Below are positions 26,443 to 33,903 of a stretch of DNA of 64,000 nucleotides, one piece after another; within the stretch, counting starts at the first letter, position 1, and each line of letters begins with the position of its first letter. The translations under genes were made by a program, and so were the position numbers. Location of the stretch: contig JAGCPD010000007.1 in the NCBI GenBank assembly GCA_017645305.1, forward strand, positions 1-64,000, read 5' to 3'. The notes under the pieces were generated by a model. That model was not told where the DNA came from and made no database searches. It saw only the letters and a program-made list of their open reading frames with translations. The DNA comes from Bacteroidaceae bacterium. Its GTDB lineage: Bacteria > Bacteroidota > Bacteroidia > Bacteroidales > Bacteroidaceae.

Positions 26443-26934
26443 TTATCTTGCTCTTACTGGTTTGATTGTCTTAAAAACATTTGTTCGTAGCTTTCGTACA
26501 AGAGTATCAGACCTCAATTTCAAAGAATCATAACGTTTCTTTGACTTTTCAAGTGTAGTCTGTTTCTCTTGTGTTAAAGATGGTTTGCTGTTATGCTTTT
26601 CCACAAGCAAACTTAATGAATCATATTTAATCTTGGCAATAGCGAGCAAACTATCTGTTGTTTCTTTCTCGTGCTTGAAAGAATCCCTAAGAATCGTTTC
26701 ATAAAAATCCTCAGTTTTTTTATTATTCCATTTTGGAAATGTATGTTTGATGGAATCCAGAAACGCTAAAGCCCCTGAATAATTTCGATTAAAATAACAT
26801 TCCCTTGCCTCAAAGAAAAGTTGTTTAGCTTCCTTTTCATCGTAATTAACATAATGTCGGGTAATGGTAATTACTATACCAAGCCCAACAATACTATACA
26901 GCAGAGTAATAAGTTTTTTCTTTTTCATAGCCAT
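26443..26934 (-). CDS. Membrane-anchored helical protein, unknown
   Basis: This 163-residue protein has a basic N-terminus (MKKKK), one membrane helix (about 8-25) and then a TPR-like helical pair (AKQLFFEARECYFNRNYSGALAFLDSIK, split by a turn). A Lys/Ser-rich coiled-coil region (about 85-155) completes it. No family is recognised. It sits 31 bp upstream of the DUF805 gene on the same strand, so co-expression is likely. Confidence 0.6.
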   Translation of the reverse strand: MAMKKKKLITLLYSIVGLGIVITITRHYVNYDEKEAKQLFFEARECYFNRNYSGALAFLDSIKHTFPKWNNKKTEDFYETILRDSFKHEKETTDSLLAIAKIKYDSLSLLVEKHNSKPSLTQEKQTTLEKSKKRYDSLKLRSDTLVRKLRTNVFKTIKPVRAR

Positions 26935-26996
26935 ATTACAATTAAAGTTGAGATATAAATAATTTAATAAACATGCAATATAAATTTTTGACGAAA

Positions 26997-27449
26997 TTAC
27001 AAAGGAGCATTCAAATACTCTATCATGGATTCTGCCTGTAGTTCTTCTGTTGTCTTTGTACAGGACTGGTCAACATGGTGAATCATTGTCTTGTTATAAT
27101 GTATGCAATGGGCTTGCTCACTTGAAATCATCTTTTTTCCTTTTTTCATCACAGTAAACCTATCAGGATTTCCTGATGAACAGCGCAAAGTGCTATCCGT
27201 TATTAGGAACATGGCACGCTCTCCCATTCTGATGGTGATGTATGAACTAATGACTGGTTCACGCTCTAATGCCGCATTTCTTGCACGCCAGAAGGCCGCA
27301 AATATCACAATATAAAAGGCAGATGCTATACAAAGGAAAATTCGGTTGAACCAATCTTCCATGCTTCGCCATCCAAAGATAAGCGGAATCAAAAGGAATA
27401 ATGAACACATTCCCGTCAATACCATTCCAGCATACGCTCCATCATACAT
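26997..27449 (-). CDS. Two-helix membrane protein, unknown
   Basis: The protein is about 150 residues with two hydrophobic helices (about 8-28 and 37-55) and a soluble C-terminal domain with several Cys and His (LRCSSG, AHCIHY, HHVDQSC). I chose the ATG at 27449 because a perfect AGGAGG lies 6 bases upstream, a rare strong Shine-Dalgarno site in this genome; a longer in-frame start at 27509 is less likely. No family is recognised. Confidence 0.6.
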   Translation of the reverse strand: MYDGAYAGMVLTGMCSLFLLIPLIFGWRSMEDWFNRIFLCIASAFYIVIFAAFWRARNAALEREPVISSYITIRMGERAMFLITDSTLRCSSGNPDRFTVMKKGKKMISSEQAHCIHYNKTMIHHVDQSCTKTTEELQAESMIEYLNAPL

Positions 27450-27450
27450 A

Positions 27451-27546
27451 TCATACCTCCTTTTCTTTTTTGTTTGTTGTTTTGATGTAAGAGAATGTGT
27501 TAGACACACTCTCCTCCGAAAATAGTTGGTTTAACTCATTGGCCAT
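27451..27546 (-). CDS. Possible short leader peptide
   Basis: An open frame that ends at 27451 overlaps the AGGAGG and touches the start of the next gene. The frame runs back to a GTG at 27681, but that GTG lies on a TATTTTTG -7 box, so translation from it is doubtful. Later ATGs at 27552 or 27546 would give about 31-33 residues. It could be a leader peptide coupled to the 150-residue gene, or it could be noise. Confidence 0.3.
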   Translation of the reverse strand: MANELNQLFSEESVSNTFSYIKTTNKKEKEV

Positions 27547-27679
27547 GCACATGACGGCCAAGCTGGTGTTGCTGCAAATAGCAGGCTTAAAACTACTAGT
27601 ACTACCATAATGTTTTTTAATAATGCCTACTTTTTTCCTGATTTGGGCGTTGGCACTCCCACTTTTGTGTTTTGACACC

Positions 27680-27687
27680 ACAAAAAT
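27680..27687 (-). promoter_or_regulatory. -7 box before the small membrane genes
   Basis: The minus strand reads TATTTTTG, a TAnnTTTG match, giving a leader of about 220 nt before the gene that starts at 27449. This long leader contains the candidate short open frame. Confidence 0.4.
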
Positions 27688-27721
27688 ACATTTTTATTTT
27701 ACTGTGACCTAGAAAAAAACA

Positions 27722-27770
27722 TGGTCATTTCTGGTCATTTTTGGCAGCCAGAAATGACCAGAAATGACCA
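27722..27770 (-). terminator. 49-nt near-perfect palindrome, probable terminator
   Basis: The arms 27722-27740 and 27752-27770 are perfect 19-bp reverse complements, and the loop pairs further (TTGGC/GCCAG), leaving one unpaired central base. Each arm is itself a direct repeat of TGGTCATTT. On the minus strand a run of seven T's follows, so it can end the 831-residue gene located 33 bp upstream. Confidence 0.6.
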
Positions 27771-27802
27771 AAGAAATACGTCTGGGAAAAAGAAAGATGT
27801 AG

Positions 27803-30298
27803 TTATGTAATCAATTTTTTAAACTCTTCTATCATCGATTTATAAGCTTCTTTATCCTCAGATATATAACTATAATAGTCGTAGTTCTTGTTTAAATAAT
27901 TATTGAAAGAAGTCTTACTTATCTTGTCTATTCCAAACTCCATACAAAATGATTTCCATTCTGGTTTGCTTATGGCTTTGGCATCTTCTGCCGCACGAAT
28001 ACACCTCATGATATCTTTAGGTTTTTTCAAACCGTCTATTCGCTCATGGAGTCGTTTAATCACAACCTCAGCACATTCAGGCTTTACTACATATAAAGTA
28101 AAGTCTTTCGTTGCTTTTGTCCCTTTTTGTAGGGCATCTGTGATTATTTTTTCTTTTTCCCCCAAACTCTCTATATCCTTTTTGTATATTCTGGAAACGA
28201 ATAGGCCAACTAAAAGGAGTAATATTATGGAAATAAGTAAAAGTGTTGTCTTAATCCAGTTAATCTGCTTGTTTTCGAAAATAATGGGTGCTGTTTTTTG
28301 TGATTGATATTCCTCGTCCCGGACATTCATTCTCATCAGCCCCCAATCTGTAGCTAAAAATAGTGTATCTTCAATTATACTACATGCCTCTGGATTGATA
28401 TGCCAGTCATAGAAAGAGCCTTTTTCTAATCTATCCAGATTAAAATTTATGGAAAAAAATTGAACTTTCCTTGAAGAAATGACAACTCCCTTGTTTCTAT
28501 AAACCAGCAACCGACAGCCTTCTATTCTTAAGGAGTCTTTTACACTATCGTCTTTTTGGTATAAAACATAATGATTGTCAAGTAAAAGAGAACTACTATC
28601 GTTTATAATGACATAGTCATTTAGGAATTGTTTTTCCTGGTTTGTTATATTGTTTTTTGTCAAGTTAATCAACCCATCGTTAAGTGTTGTTGCATATATA
28701 TCATTTCCTGTTTTCCGGAATCTTGTAATATAGGAATTGACGGGTCTGTCATTTGAATTAAGGCTTTTGCCAGTATTAAGGTTTATCCTTAGAAGACTAT
28801 CCTTTATACCCACAAAGGCAGTATCACCATCAACGAACATTGCCGTTGATGGATGTGCAAGGTCACTAATTCGAGTACATATAGATTGATTTATATAGTT
28901 TAACTTTTTATTTATGAAACCGAACACGCCCTTGTTTACAACCTTCTTCAATTCTCGATGATTTGAAATATAAAAGAATGCATCATCGTATGCATGCAAA
29001 TTCAAGATTTCTTCATCACGAGACAGTTGTAAGACTTTTCTCGATACTTTGTTCTCTCCATATTCGAATAATTCATTCTTTGTATTAAGGAAATACAGTT
29101 TTTCCGTTGCTTTATCATAACATGATTGTAAAACCACATCACTCGCCCCAATGCCATTGACGGCAGGGAAACTCAAGACAGACCTTTTAGTGACAATCCT
29201 AATTTTCTGATATGCAGAATCATAGGCCATTGTGTTTCTCGTGTCTGAGGCGACAATATGAGGCAGTTTTATAATTTTGAAATCTTCTTCTTTTAATTCT
29301 GCAAGTTTTTTTTCTTTTGATGGAAGTACAAAAAGAAAATGTGAATTGATGAAATATAGTTTGTCTTTGACGTAAACCATACTGAAAGCGGTAGAAGGTA
29401 ATTGGCAACTATCATCCACTTCGTATGTGTCAGAATCTAAACCTAAAACATATAATTTGTCTTTTGAAACCATATTGTCACTATATTGGGCGAGGGCATA
29501 AAGCTTTTCTTTAGCTTTATCCACCTCTAGTTTAACAATACGTTTTCCTCCTAACAGGTGTTTTCCCTTTTTTATATCTGCATTTTTTTTGTCAATCATA
29601 ATAATACCATTATCAGAAGCTATAAAGATTCTCCTGTCAATGGAAACTGGGCTACAATATGCAAATGATTTTCCTGCTTCGTGGTTCAAACCAGGAATGA
29701 AATCAAGTGTGTCTTGTCGTTGACTGGAAGAAAAATAATATAGTCCGTTACTAGTGGTTGTTAGGATCTTGTCGTCAGAGTATTTTATAAATCCGTAAGG
29801 ACTGTAATTATTCTTCTTATTATGTTCATTGTTATTGGGTATACATTTATATTGAGGATTTGATTTTTCAATGTCAACATACTCAAGTTTTCCTTTTTTA
29901 CTTAAGTTTGGCTTCCGACACCTAACTACACCAGTATTTTTTATACCCAAAAAACAGGTGTCTGCATCATCATAAAACACGCTATAAATCCTTGATTCAT
30001 CACTATGAATATGGTTGCAAACCTTCCCGTCTTTCAGAACATATATATCCCCATTTTCTCCTCCGACAATACACAAACTGTCATCAATTACAGAAATGCT
30101 GGCCAATTCTGTGTCAAGAGAAAGTTCCTGAAAGCTTTGTTCATCTTGATTGGAAGGCTTTTCACATGCGATAAACCATGCTTGAACAAGCAACAATACA
30201 ACGGATTTTGATACATTCCGTATTAATTTCAGAGATGATTGTTTCACAATAGTATGTTGAGTTGTCATAAATGTGCCCATTATTAGTAGTTTTTTCAT
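27803..30298 (-). CDS. Beta-propeller membrane sensor-like protein, unknown output
   Basis: This 831-residue protein has an N-terminal hydrophobic segment with a lipobox-like FIAC (Cys45). A long beta-propeller-like region (about 60-640) has repeats of the form ISVIDDSLCIVGGENGDIYVL and DDKILTTTSNGLYYF. One membrane helix (about 668-690) and a helical C-terminal domain of about 140 residues follow. The layout resembles hybrid two-component and related Bacteroidetes sensors, but there is no histidine kinase or AraC domain. The C-terminal domain is not recognised. A TAAGTTTG -7 box lies 20 bp upstream. Confidence 0.6.
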   Translation of the reverse strand: MKKLLIMGTFMTTQHTIVKQSSLKLIRNVSKSVVLLLVQAWFIACEKPSNQDEQSFQELSLDTELASISVIDDSLCIVGGENGDIYVLKDGKVCNHIHSDESRIYSVFYDDADTCFLGIKNTGVVRCRKPNLSKKGKLEYVDIEKSNPQYKCIPNNNEHNKKNNYSPYGFIKYSDDKILTTTSNGLYYFSSSQRQDTLDFIPGLNHEAGKSFAYCSPVSIDRRIFIASDNGIIMIDKKNADIKKGKHLLGGKRIVKLEVDKAKEKLYALAQYSDNMVSKDKLYVLGLDSDTYEVDDSCQLPSTAFSMVYVKDKLYFINSHFLFVLPSKEKKLAELKEEDFKIIKLPHIVASDTRNTMAYDSAYQKIRIVTKRSVLSFPAVNGIGASDVVLQSCYDKATEKLYFLNTKNELFEYGENKVSRKVLQLSRDEEILNLHAYDDAFFYISNHRELKKVVNKGVFGFINKKLNYINQSICTRISDLAHPSTAMFVDGDTAFVGIKDSLLRINLNTGKSLNSNDRPVNSYITRFRKTGNDIYATTLNDGLINLTKNNITNQEKQFLNDYVIINDSSSLLLDNHYVLYQKDDSVKDSLRIEGCRLLVYRNKGVVISSRKVQFFSINFNLDRLEKGSFYDWHINPEACSIIEDTLFLATDWGLMRMNVRDEEYQSQKTAPIIFENKQINWIKTTLLLISIILLLLVGLFVSRIYKKDIESLGEKEKIITDALQKGTKATKDFTLYVVKPECAEVVIKRLHERIDGLKKPKDIMRCIRAAEDAKAISKPEWKSFCMEFGIDKISKTSFNNYLNKNYDYYSYISEDKEAYKSMIEEFKKLIT

Positions 30299-30317
30299 GA
30301 TAACCTCTTTACACTTG

Positions 30318-30325
30318 CAAACTTA
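30318..30325 (-). promoter_or_regulatory. -7 box of the propeller protein gene
   Basis: Minus-strand TAAGTTTG, 20 bp before the ATG. No clear -33 TTTG is seen at about 20 bp. Confidence 0.45.
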
Positions 30326-30382
30326 CATAAAATATTTGATTTATATGCCATCGGAAAAGCTATGTGGTTTTCTGTTGACAAC

Positions 30383-30997
30383 TTATTTGAGGGGCTTCAT
30401 GGGAGGAAGAGGGTCCATCTTCCACTCTGGAGTATAGTCTTTCCCGACATTTATGGTGCTTAACAGAAATTCGGGCATTTTTATGGGACCGGCCTTGAGG
30501 GGGACTATCGTCTCTTCGTACTCGGTAATCTCGACCTCGGCAAAGCCAAGACGTATGATGCCTAATATACGGGCTGCTGCAATGCTGATGTCAATGCAAT
30601 ACTTGCCGCCAAAGGGACCGCGGTCTGTAACCCTTACAATGACTTCGCGATTGTTCTTGATGTTCTTCACCCTAAGACGTGTGCCAAAGGGGAATGTCCT
30701 GTGGGCACAAGTAAGACTGTCTTTGTGAAATCGCTCGCCATTGGCGGTAAATCTGCCGTGTGCATTGTACCACGATGCCTTACCTCTGATAATTTTTGGG
30801 GATTTCTCCGGTATGGAGTCTTCCCAAACAGTCTTACTTCCGCCCCCTCTCTCGTAGGCGAGGGAAGTGGCAGGAACCAAAACGAAAACGAACCCCAAAA
30901 CGATAACCAAAACGAAAACGGGAATCAAACCCAAATGAAAACGATAACCAAAACCGTTTTTAAAGAAATGTGAAGAAAATGCTACCGTCCGTTTCAT
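30383..30997 (-). CDS. rlpA: RlpA-like septal ring lytic transglycosylase
   Basis: This 204-residue protein has a double-psi beta-barrel domain (about 72-160) showing GKASWYNAHGRFTANGERF, LTCAHRTFPFGTRLRV, VRVTDRGPFGG and IDISIAAARILG, the classic RlpA/3D motifs. Such enzymes cleave glycan strands lacking stem peptides at the septum. Its N-terminal hydrophobic stretch (YRFHLGLIPVFVLVIVLGF) is encoded by a (GTTTTC/GTTTTG)-like repeat, and the next part (SLAYERGGGS) by a GC-rich palindrome, so much of the export region comes from repeat DNA. Confidence 0.85.
   Translation of the reverse strand: MKRTVAFSSHFFKNGFGYRFHLGLIPVFVLVIVLGFVFVLVPATSLAYERGGGSKTVWEDSIPEKSPKIIRGKASWYNAHGRFTANGERFHKDSLTCAHRTFPFGTRLRVKNIKNNREVIVRVTDRGPFGGKYCIDISIAAARILGIIRLGFAEVEITEYEETIVPLKAGPIKMPEFLLSTINVGKDYTPEWKMDPLPPMKPLK
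30840..30870 (-). repeat. Palindromic element P9, inside rlpA
   Basis: On the minus strand it reads CACTTCCCTCGCC, TAC, GAGAGAGGGGGCGG, a variant of the P1/P2 consensus. It encodes TSLAYERGGGS after the signal sequence. Confidence 0.45.
30890..30960. repeat. Hexamer-like tract coding the RlpA signal region
   Basis: Repeated AAAACG/CCAAAA blocks on the plus strand (GTTTTC/GTTTTGG on the minus) fill this stretch. The same wording occurs between genes at about 287-303 and 3811-3829. Confidence 0.45.
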
Positions 30998-31033
30998 TGT
31001 TCATTGTTAAATATGAATTTTAAATGGGTTTGC

Positions 31034-31054
31034 GATTAGCGGTTAGCTGTTAGC
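31034..31054 (+). repeat. Three 7-bp units (TTAGC type)
   Basis: GATTAGC, GGTTAGC, TGTTAGC in tandem, in the gap between the divergent rlpA and the SGNH-MBOAT operon. A looser 7-bp rhythm continues to about 31082. Confidence 0.5.
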
Positions 31055-31148
31055 AAAATTATTATGAATTGAGAATTCATGAATTAGTTTAACGGGGTGC
31101 AAGTTCGTCTTTTTTTCCTTAAAAGCCAAATTATTTGATGTTTTTTTA

Positions 31149-31176
31149 TTGAACATTGAACATTGAACATTGAACA
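31149..31176 (+). repeat. Four exact 7-bp units (TTGAACA)
   Basis: Four perfect tandem copies of TTGAACA end 24 bp before the TAATTTTG -7 box of the SGNH-MBOAT operon, so they cover the region where the -33 element would lie. A change in unit number would shift promoter spacing. Confidence 0.7.
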
Positions 31177-31200
31177 TTATTTATTTTGAATAATATTTCG

Positions 31201-31208
31201 TAATTTTG
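31201..31208 (+). promoter_or_regulatory. -7 box of the SGNH-MBOAT operon
   Basis: TAATTTTG matches TAnnTTTG, 26 bp before the first ATG. The 7-bp array ends just upstream. Confidence 0.5.
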
Positions 31209-31234
31209 CGCCGTTTTTGTGAGGATAAACTAGA

Positions 31235-32668
31235 ATGAAACCCCGTTATATTGTATTATTTATTATTTGTTTGCTGGCTGGTCTGGCATTGCTGTGTATG
31301 CTCTTCCCTAGCGGTGGCATCCGATTGGGAGACACAACATTACGTTTTCCCACACTGACAGAGGCTCTGGATGTGCCGGAAGAACCTGTGGATACGGATA
31401 CCGTAGCCATACTCTCGCCTGAGGAGATAATGGAGCAGCGTCTGGAAGCGTTGAAGACGGAGAAGATGGACGAGTTTCATGAATATTGCCAGCAGGATGC
31501 TTCCCGTCTGTATCTTCCTGATGACGACGAGACATATCTGGATGCTTTCTTTGAGAAGATGCAGAATGCAGGAAACAGGCATCTGCGTATCATGCATTAC
31601 GGTGACTCGCAGATAGAATGCGACAGAATTACCAGTTTCCTCCGTCAGGAGTTTCAGGAGGAATTCGGAGGCCAGGGTGTGGGGCTTATCCCTGCCTTGC
31701 AGACGGTTCCTACCTATACTACAGGGCAGAGTCTTGCAGGGGGGCATGCCGTTCAGTATATGGCCTTTGGTCCTAAAGGCTCACGCGGAAGCAGTGACTT
31801 CTATGGTCCTATGGCTAAGCGAACCGAGCTTTCTGATACGGCAACCATCAGCATAACGGCAAGGGGAGGTAAGGACTATTCGCATTCCTGCACCTTTAAC
31901 AAGATTACCGTACTAACCAAGGATGCAGCTAAGCTGAACCTGATGGTACGCGGAGATACCATCGCTATGGATTCTGCCAACGTAGGCGAGATGTATTTCT
32001 ATACGGCAAGGATAGGAGGCGCTTCGTCGGCCACCATAGGTGTGAAGGGGCGTGCTTCGATATTAGGCATACAACTTGATGGCGCAAGGGGTGTAAACGT
32101 AGATAACCTGCCCATGCGTGGCTGTTCCGGTCCTGAACTGATGAATATCAACAGGGCATCCATACGCCCGTTCCTTGCAAGGGAGAATGTTGGACTTATT
32201 CTTCTGCAATACGGAGGAAACAGCGTACCTTATCTGACCAAAGCCAAACTGCCTGGCTATAAGGAGAGGATGAAGAATATGATAGGTATGTTCCGCCAGA
32301 TGGCACCTGAGGCAAGGATTATATTCATTGGTCCTTCTGATATGGCTACAAGTGATTCCACAGGTGCCGTGCGTTCTTACGGTGTTTTGCCGGAGACGGT
32401 GAAGACGTTGCGTGAGGCTGCCAACGAATCTGGTGCCGCTTTCTGGAATATGTACGAGGTTATGGGCGGAAACGGCAGCATGGCCAAATGGGTCCGCTCT
32501 GGTCTGGCTGGTTCTGACTATGTCCACTTTACCCCCTCGGGAGCAAAAAAGATGGCGCACATGCTGTACGAGACATTGCAGTTCTATTATCGTTTTTACA
32601 GGTTCCGCACAGGGCAGGATAAGGTGGAACTACCGGAAGAAGATTCCCTGGCAGTTGACTCGCTATGA
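31235..32668 (+). CDS. SGNH hydrolase-like protein, first gene of MBOAT operon
   Basis: This 477-residue protein has an N-terminal membrane anchor (about 5-25), a charged stalk and an SGNH domain (about 115-460). The block I nucleophile is in HYGDSQIECDR (Ser125), and the C-terminal block is DYVHFTPSGAKKMA. Operons pairing such proteins with an MBOAT membrane acyltransferase usually O-acetylate a cell-surface glycan. The next gene overlaps by 4 bp (ATGA), showing coupling. The acceptor, whether peptidoglycan or exopolysaccharide, cannot be told from sequence. Confidence 0.75.
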   Translation: MKPRYIVLFIICLLAGLALLCMLFPSGGIRLGDTTLRFPTLTEALDVPEEPVDTDTVAILSPEEIMEQRLEALKTEKMDEFHEYCQQDASRLYLPDDDETYLDAFFEKMQNAGNRHLRIMHYGDSQIECDRITSFLRQEFQEEFGGQGVGLIPALQTVPTYTTGQSLAGGHAVQYMAFGPKGSRGSSDFYGPMAKRTELSDTATISITARGGKDYSHSCTFNKITVLTKDAAKLNLMVRGDTIAMDSANVGEMYFYTARIGGASSATIGVKGRASILGIQLDGARGVNVDNLPMRGCSGPELMNINRASIRPFLARENVGLILLQYGGNSVPYLTKAKLPGYKERMKNMIGMFRQMAPEARIIFIGPSDMATSDSTGAVRSYGVLPETVKTLREAANESGAAFWNMYEVMGGNGSMAKWVRSGLAGSDYVHFTPSGAKKMAHMLYETLQFYYRFYRFRTGQDKVELPEEDSLAVDSL

Positions 32669-33900
32669 AGATGAGGTGGTCTGTAATCTTGCTTTTCTTG
32701 TTTTTGTGGCTCACGGGTAGTGCGCAACGGCTGAAGTGCGTGGAGATAGACGGCTATGACTATGTGAACTTCGATGCCTGTTACCTGCAATTCCCTGCCG
32801 GGCATCAAAGATACGAAGCGCTGTACCGCAAAATTGGGCATTTGCGCAGGGGCGGTGAAGGCGTGGTTAATATACTGCATGTTGGAGGAAGCCATGTACA
32901 GGCTGGCGTGATGAGCCACAGGCTCAGGTGCAATTTCTCCCGGATGATGCAGGAGCGGCCGCAAAGCCGGGGGCTGATGTTCCCTTTCAGGGTTCTCAGG
33001 ACAAATGCGCCTTTAGACTATGACTTTTCCGGTTCAGGCAGTTGGAAATCTGCCCGTTGTCTGGAAAGTTTTCCCTCTTATCCATTGGGGCTAAGCGGTG
33101 CCGTTGCGGTGGCTGCATCAGAAGATTGCTTGTTGGATTTGAGTGTGGGTGAGGCTTTCTCTTTTCAGCGCCTAAGGCTTCTTGGCGAACCGATGGGCGG
33201 GGAAGTTAACCCGCTTATAGTAACGGCAGGTGCTGATACCTTGCGTGCAGAGAAAGTAGGGGAAGACTTCTTGTTTACCTTTCCCAAACCGGCTACAAAT
33301 TGTTCCATTGTCTTTGAAGGTCTGAAGCGCGACAGTACCAGTTTTCTCTTGCGTGGGGTATGGCCTGAGCGTGATGGGGTGGGCATTACGTACACTGAGA
33401 GTGGCATCAACGGGGCGGCAGTACCTTCATGGTTACGTGCCGAACTCTTTACGGAGGAGCTGAGCCGTCTTTGTCCTCCCGACTTGGTTATCTTTGGTAT
33501 AGGCATTAATGATGCCAACGTTTCATCTGACAAATTCAGTGCAGAAACCTTTAAGGAAAACTACCGCCAGCTGATAAATAGCATTTTGAGTGTCAGCCCT
33601 AATGCTGCCCTGTTATTTATAACCAACAATGACTGTTGGTTGCGGGTAGGCCGTCGCCGCCATGTATTTAATGCCAATAGTCCTATTGTTGAACAGGCTA
33701 TGATTGAATTGGCCAAGGAGTTCAATGGTGCCGTCTTTAACCAATTTCAGGTTATGGGCGGACTAGGTAGCAGCAGCGAATGGGTGGCGGCAGGACTGAT
33801 GAACAGGGACCATGTTCATTTCCTTTCATCGGGATACCGCTTGATGGCTGACTTGATATACAATGCCTTTGTGCAGGATTATAATGATTACCTAAGATAG
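32665..33900 (+). CDS. SGNH hydrolase-like protein with GGSH nucleophile motif
   Basis: A signal peptide (1-20, GSA) is followed by an SGNH-like domain. Block I reads LHVGGSHVQAG (Ser76), so the usual GDS is GGS. Block III is GIGINDAN and block V is NRDHVHFLSSGYRLMAD. The Asp next to the nucleophile Ser is not the essential triad Asp in this fold, so activity is still possible. It is the second of three coupled genes and overlaps its upstream partner by 4 bp. It probably works with that partner and the MBOAT protein in the periplasm. Confidence 0.7.
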   Translation: MKMRWSVILLFLFLWLTGSAQRLKCVEIDGYDYVNFDACYLQFPAGHQRYEALYRKIGHLRRGGEGVVNILHVGGSHVQAGVMSHRLRCNFSRMMQERPQSRGLMFPFRVLRTNAPLDYDFSGSGSWKSARCLESFPSYPLGLSGAVAVAASEDCLLDLSVGEAFSFQRLRLLGEPMGGEVNPLIVTAGADTLRAEKVGEDFLFTFPKPATNCSIVFEGLKRDSTSFLLRGVWPERDGVGITYTESGINGAAVPSWLRAELFTEELSRLCPPDLVIFGIGINDANVSSDKFSAETFKENYRQLINSILSVSPNAALLFITNNDCWLRVGRRRHVFNANSPIVEQAMIELAKEFNGAVFNQFQVMGGLGSSSEWVAAGLMNRDHVHFLSSGYRLMADLIYNAFVQDYNDYLR

Positions 33901-33903
33901 GAT

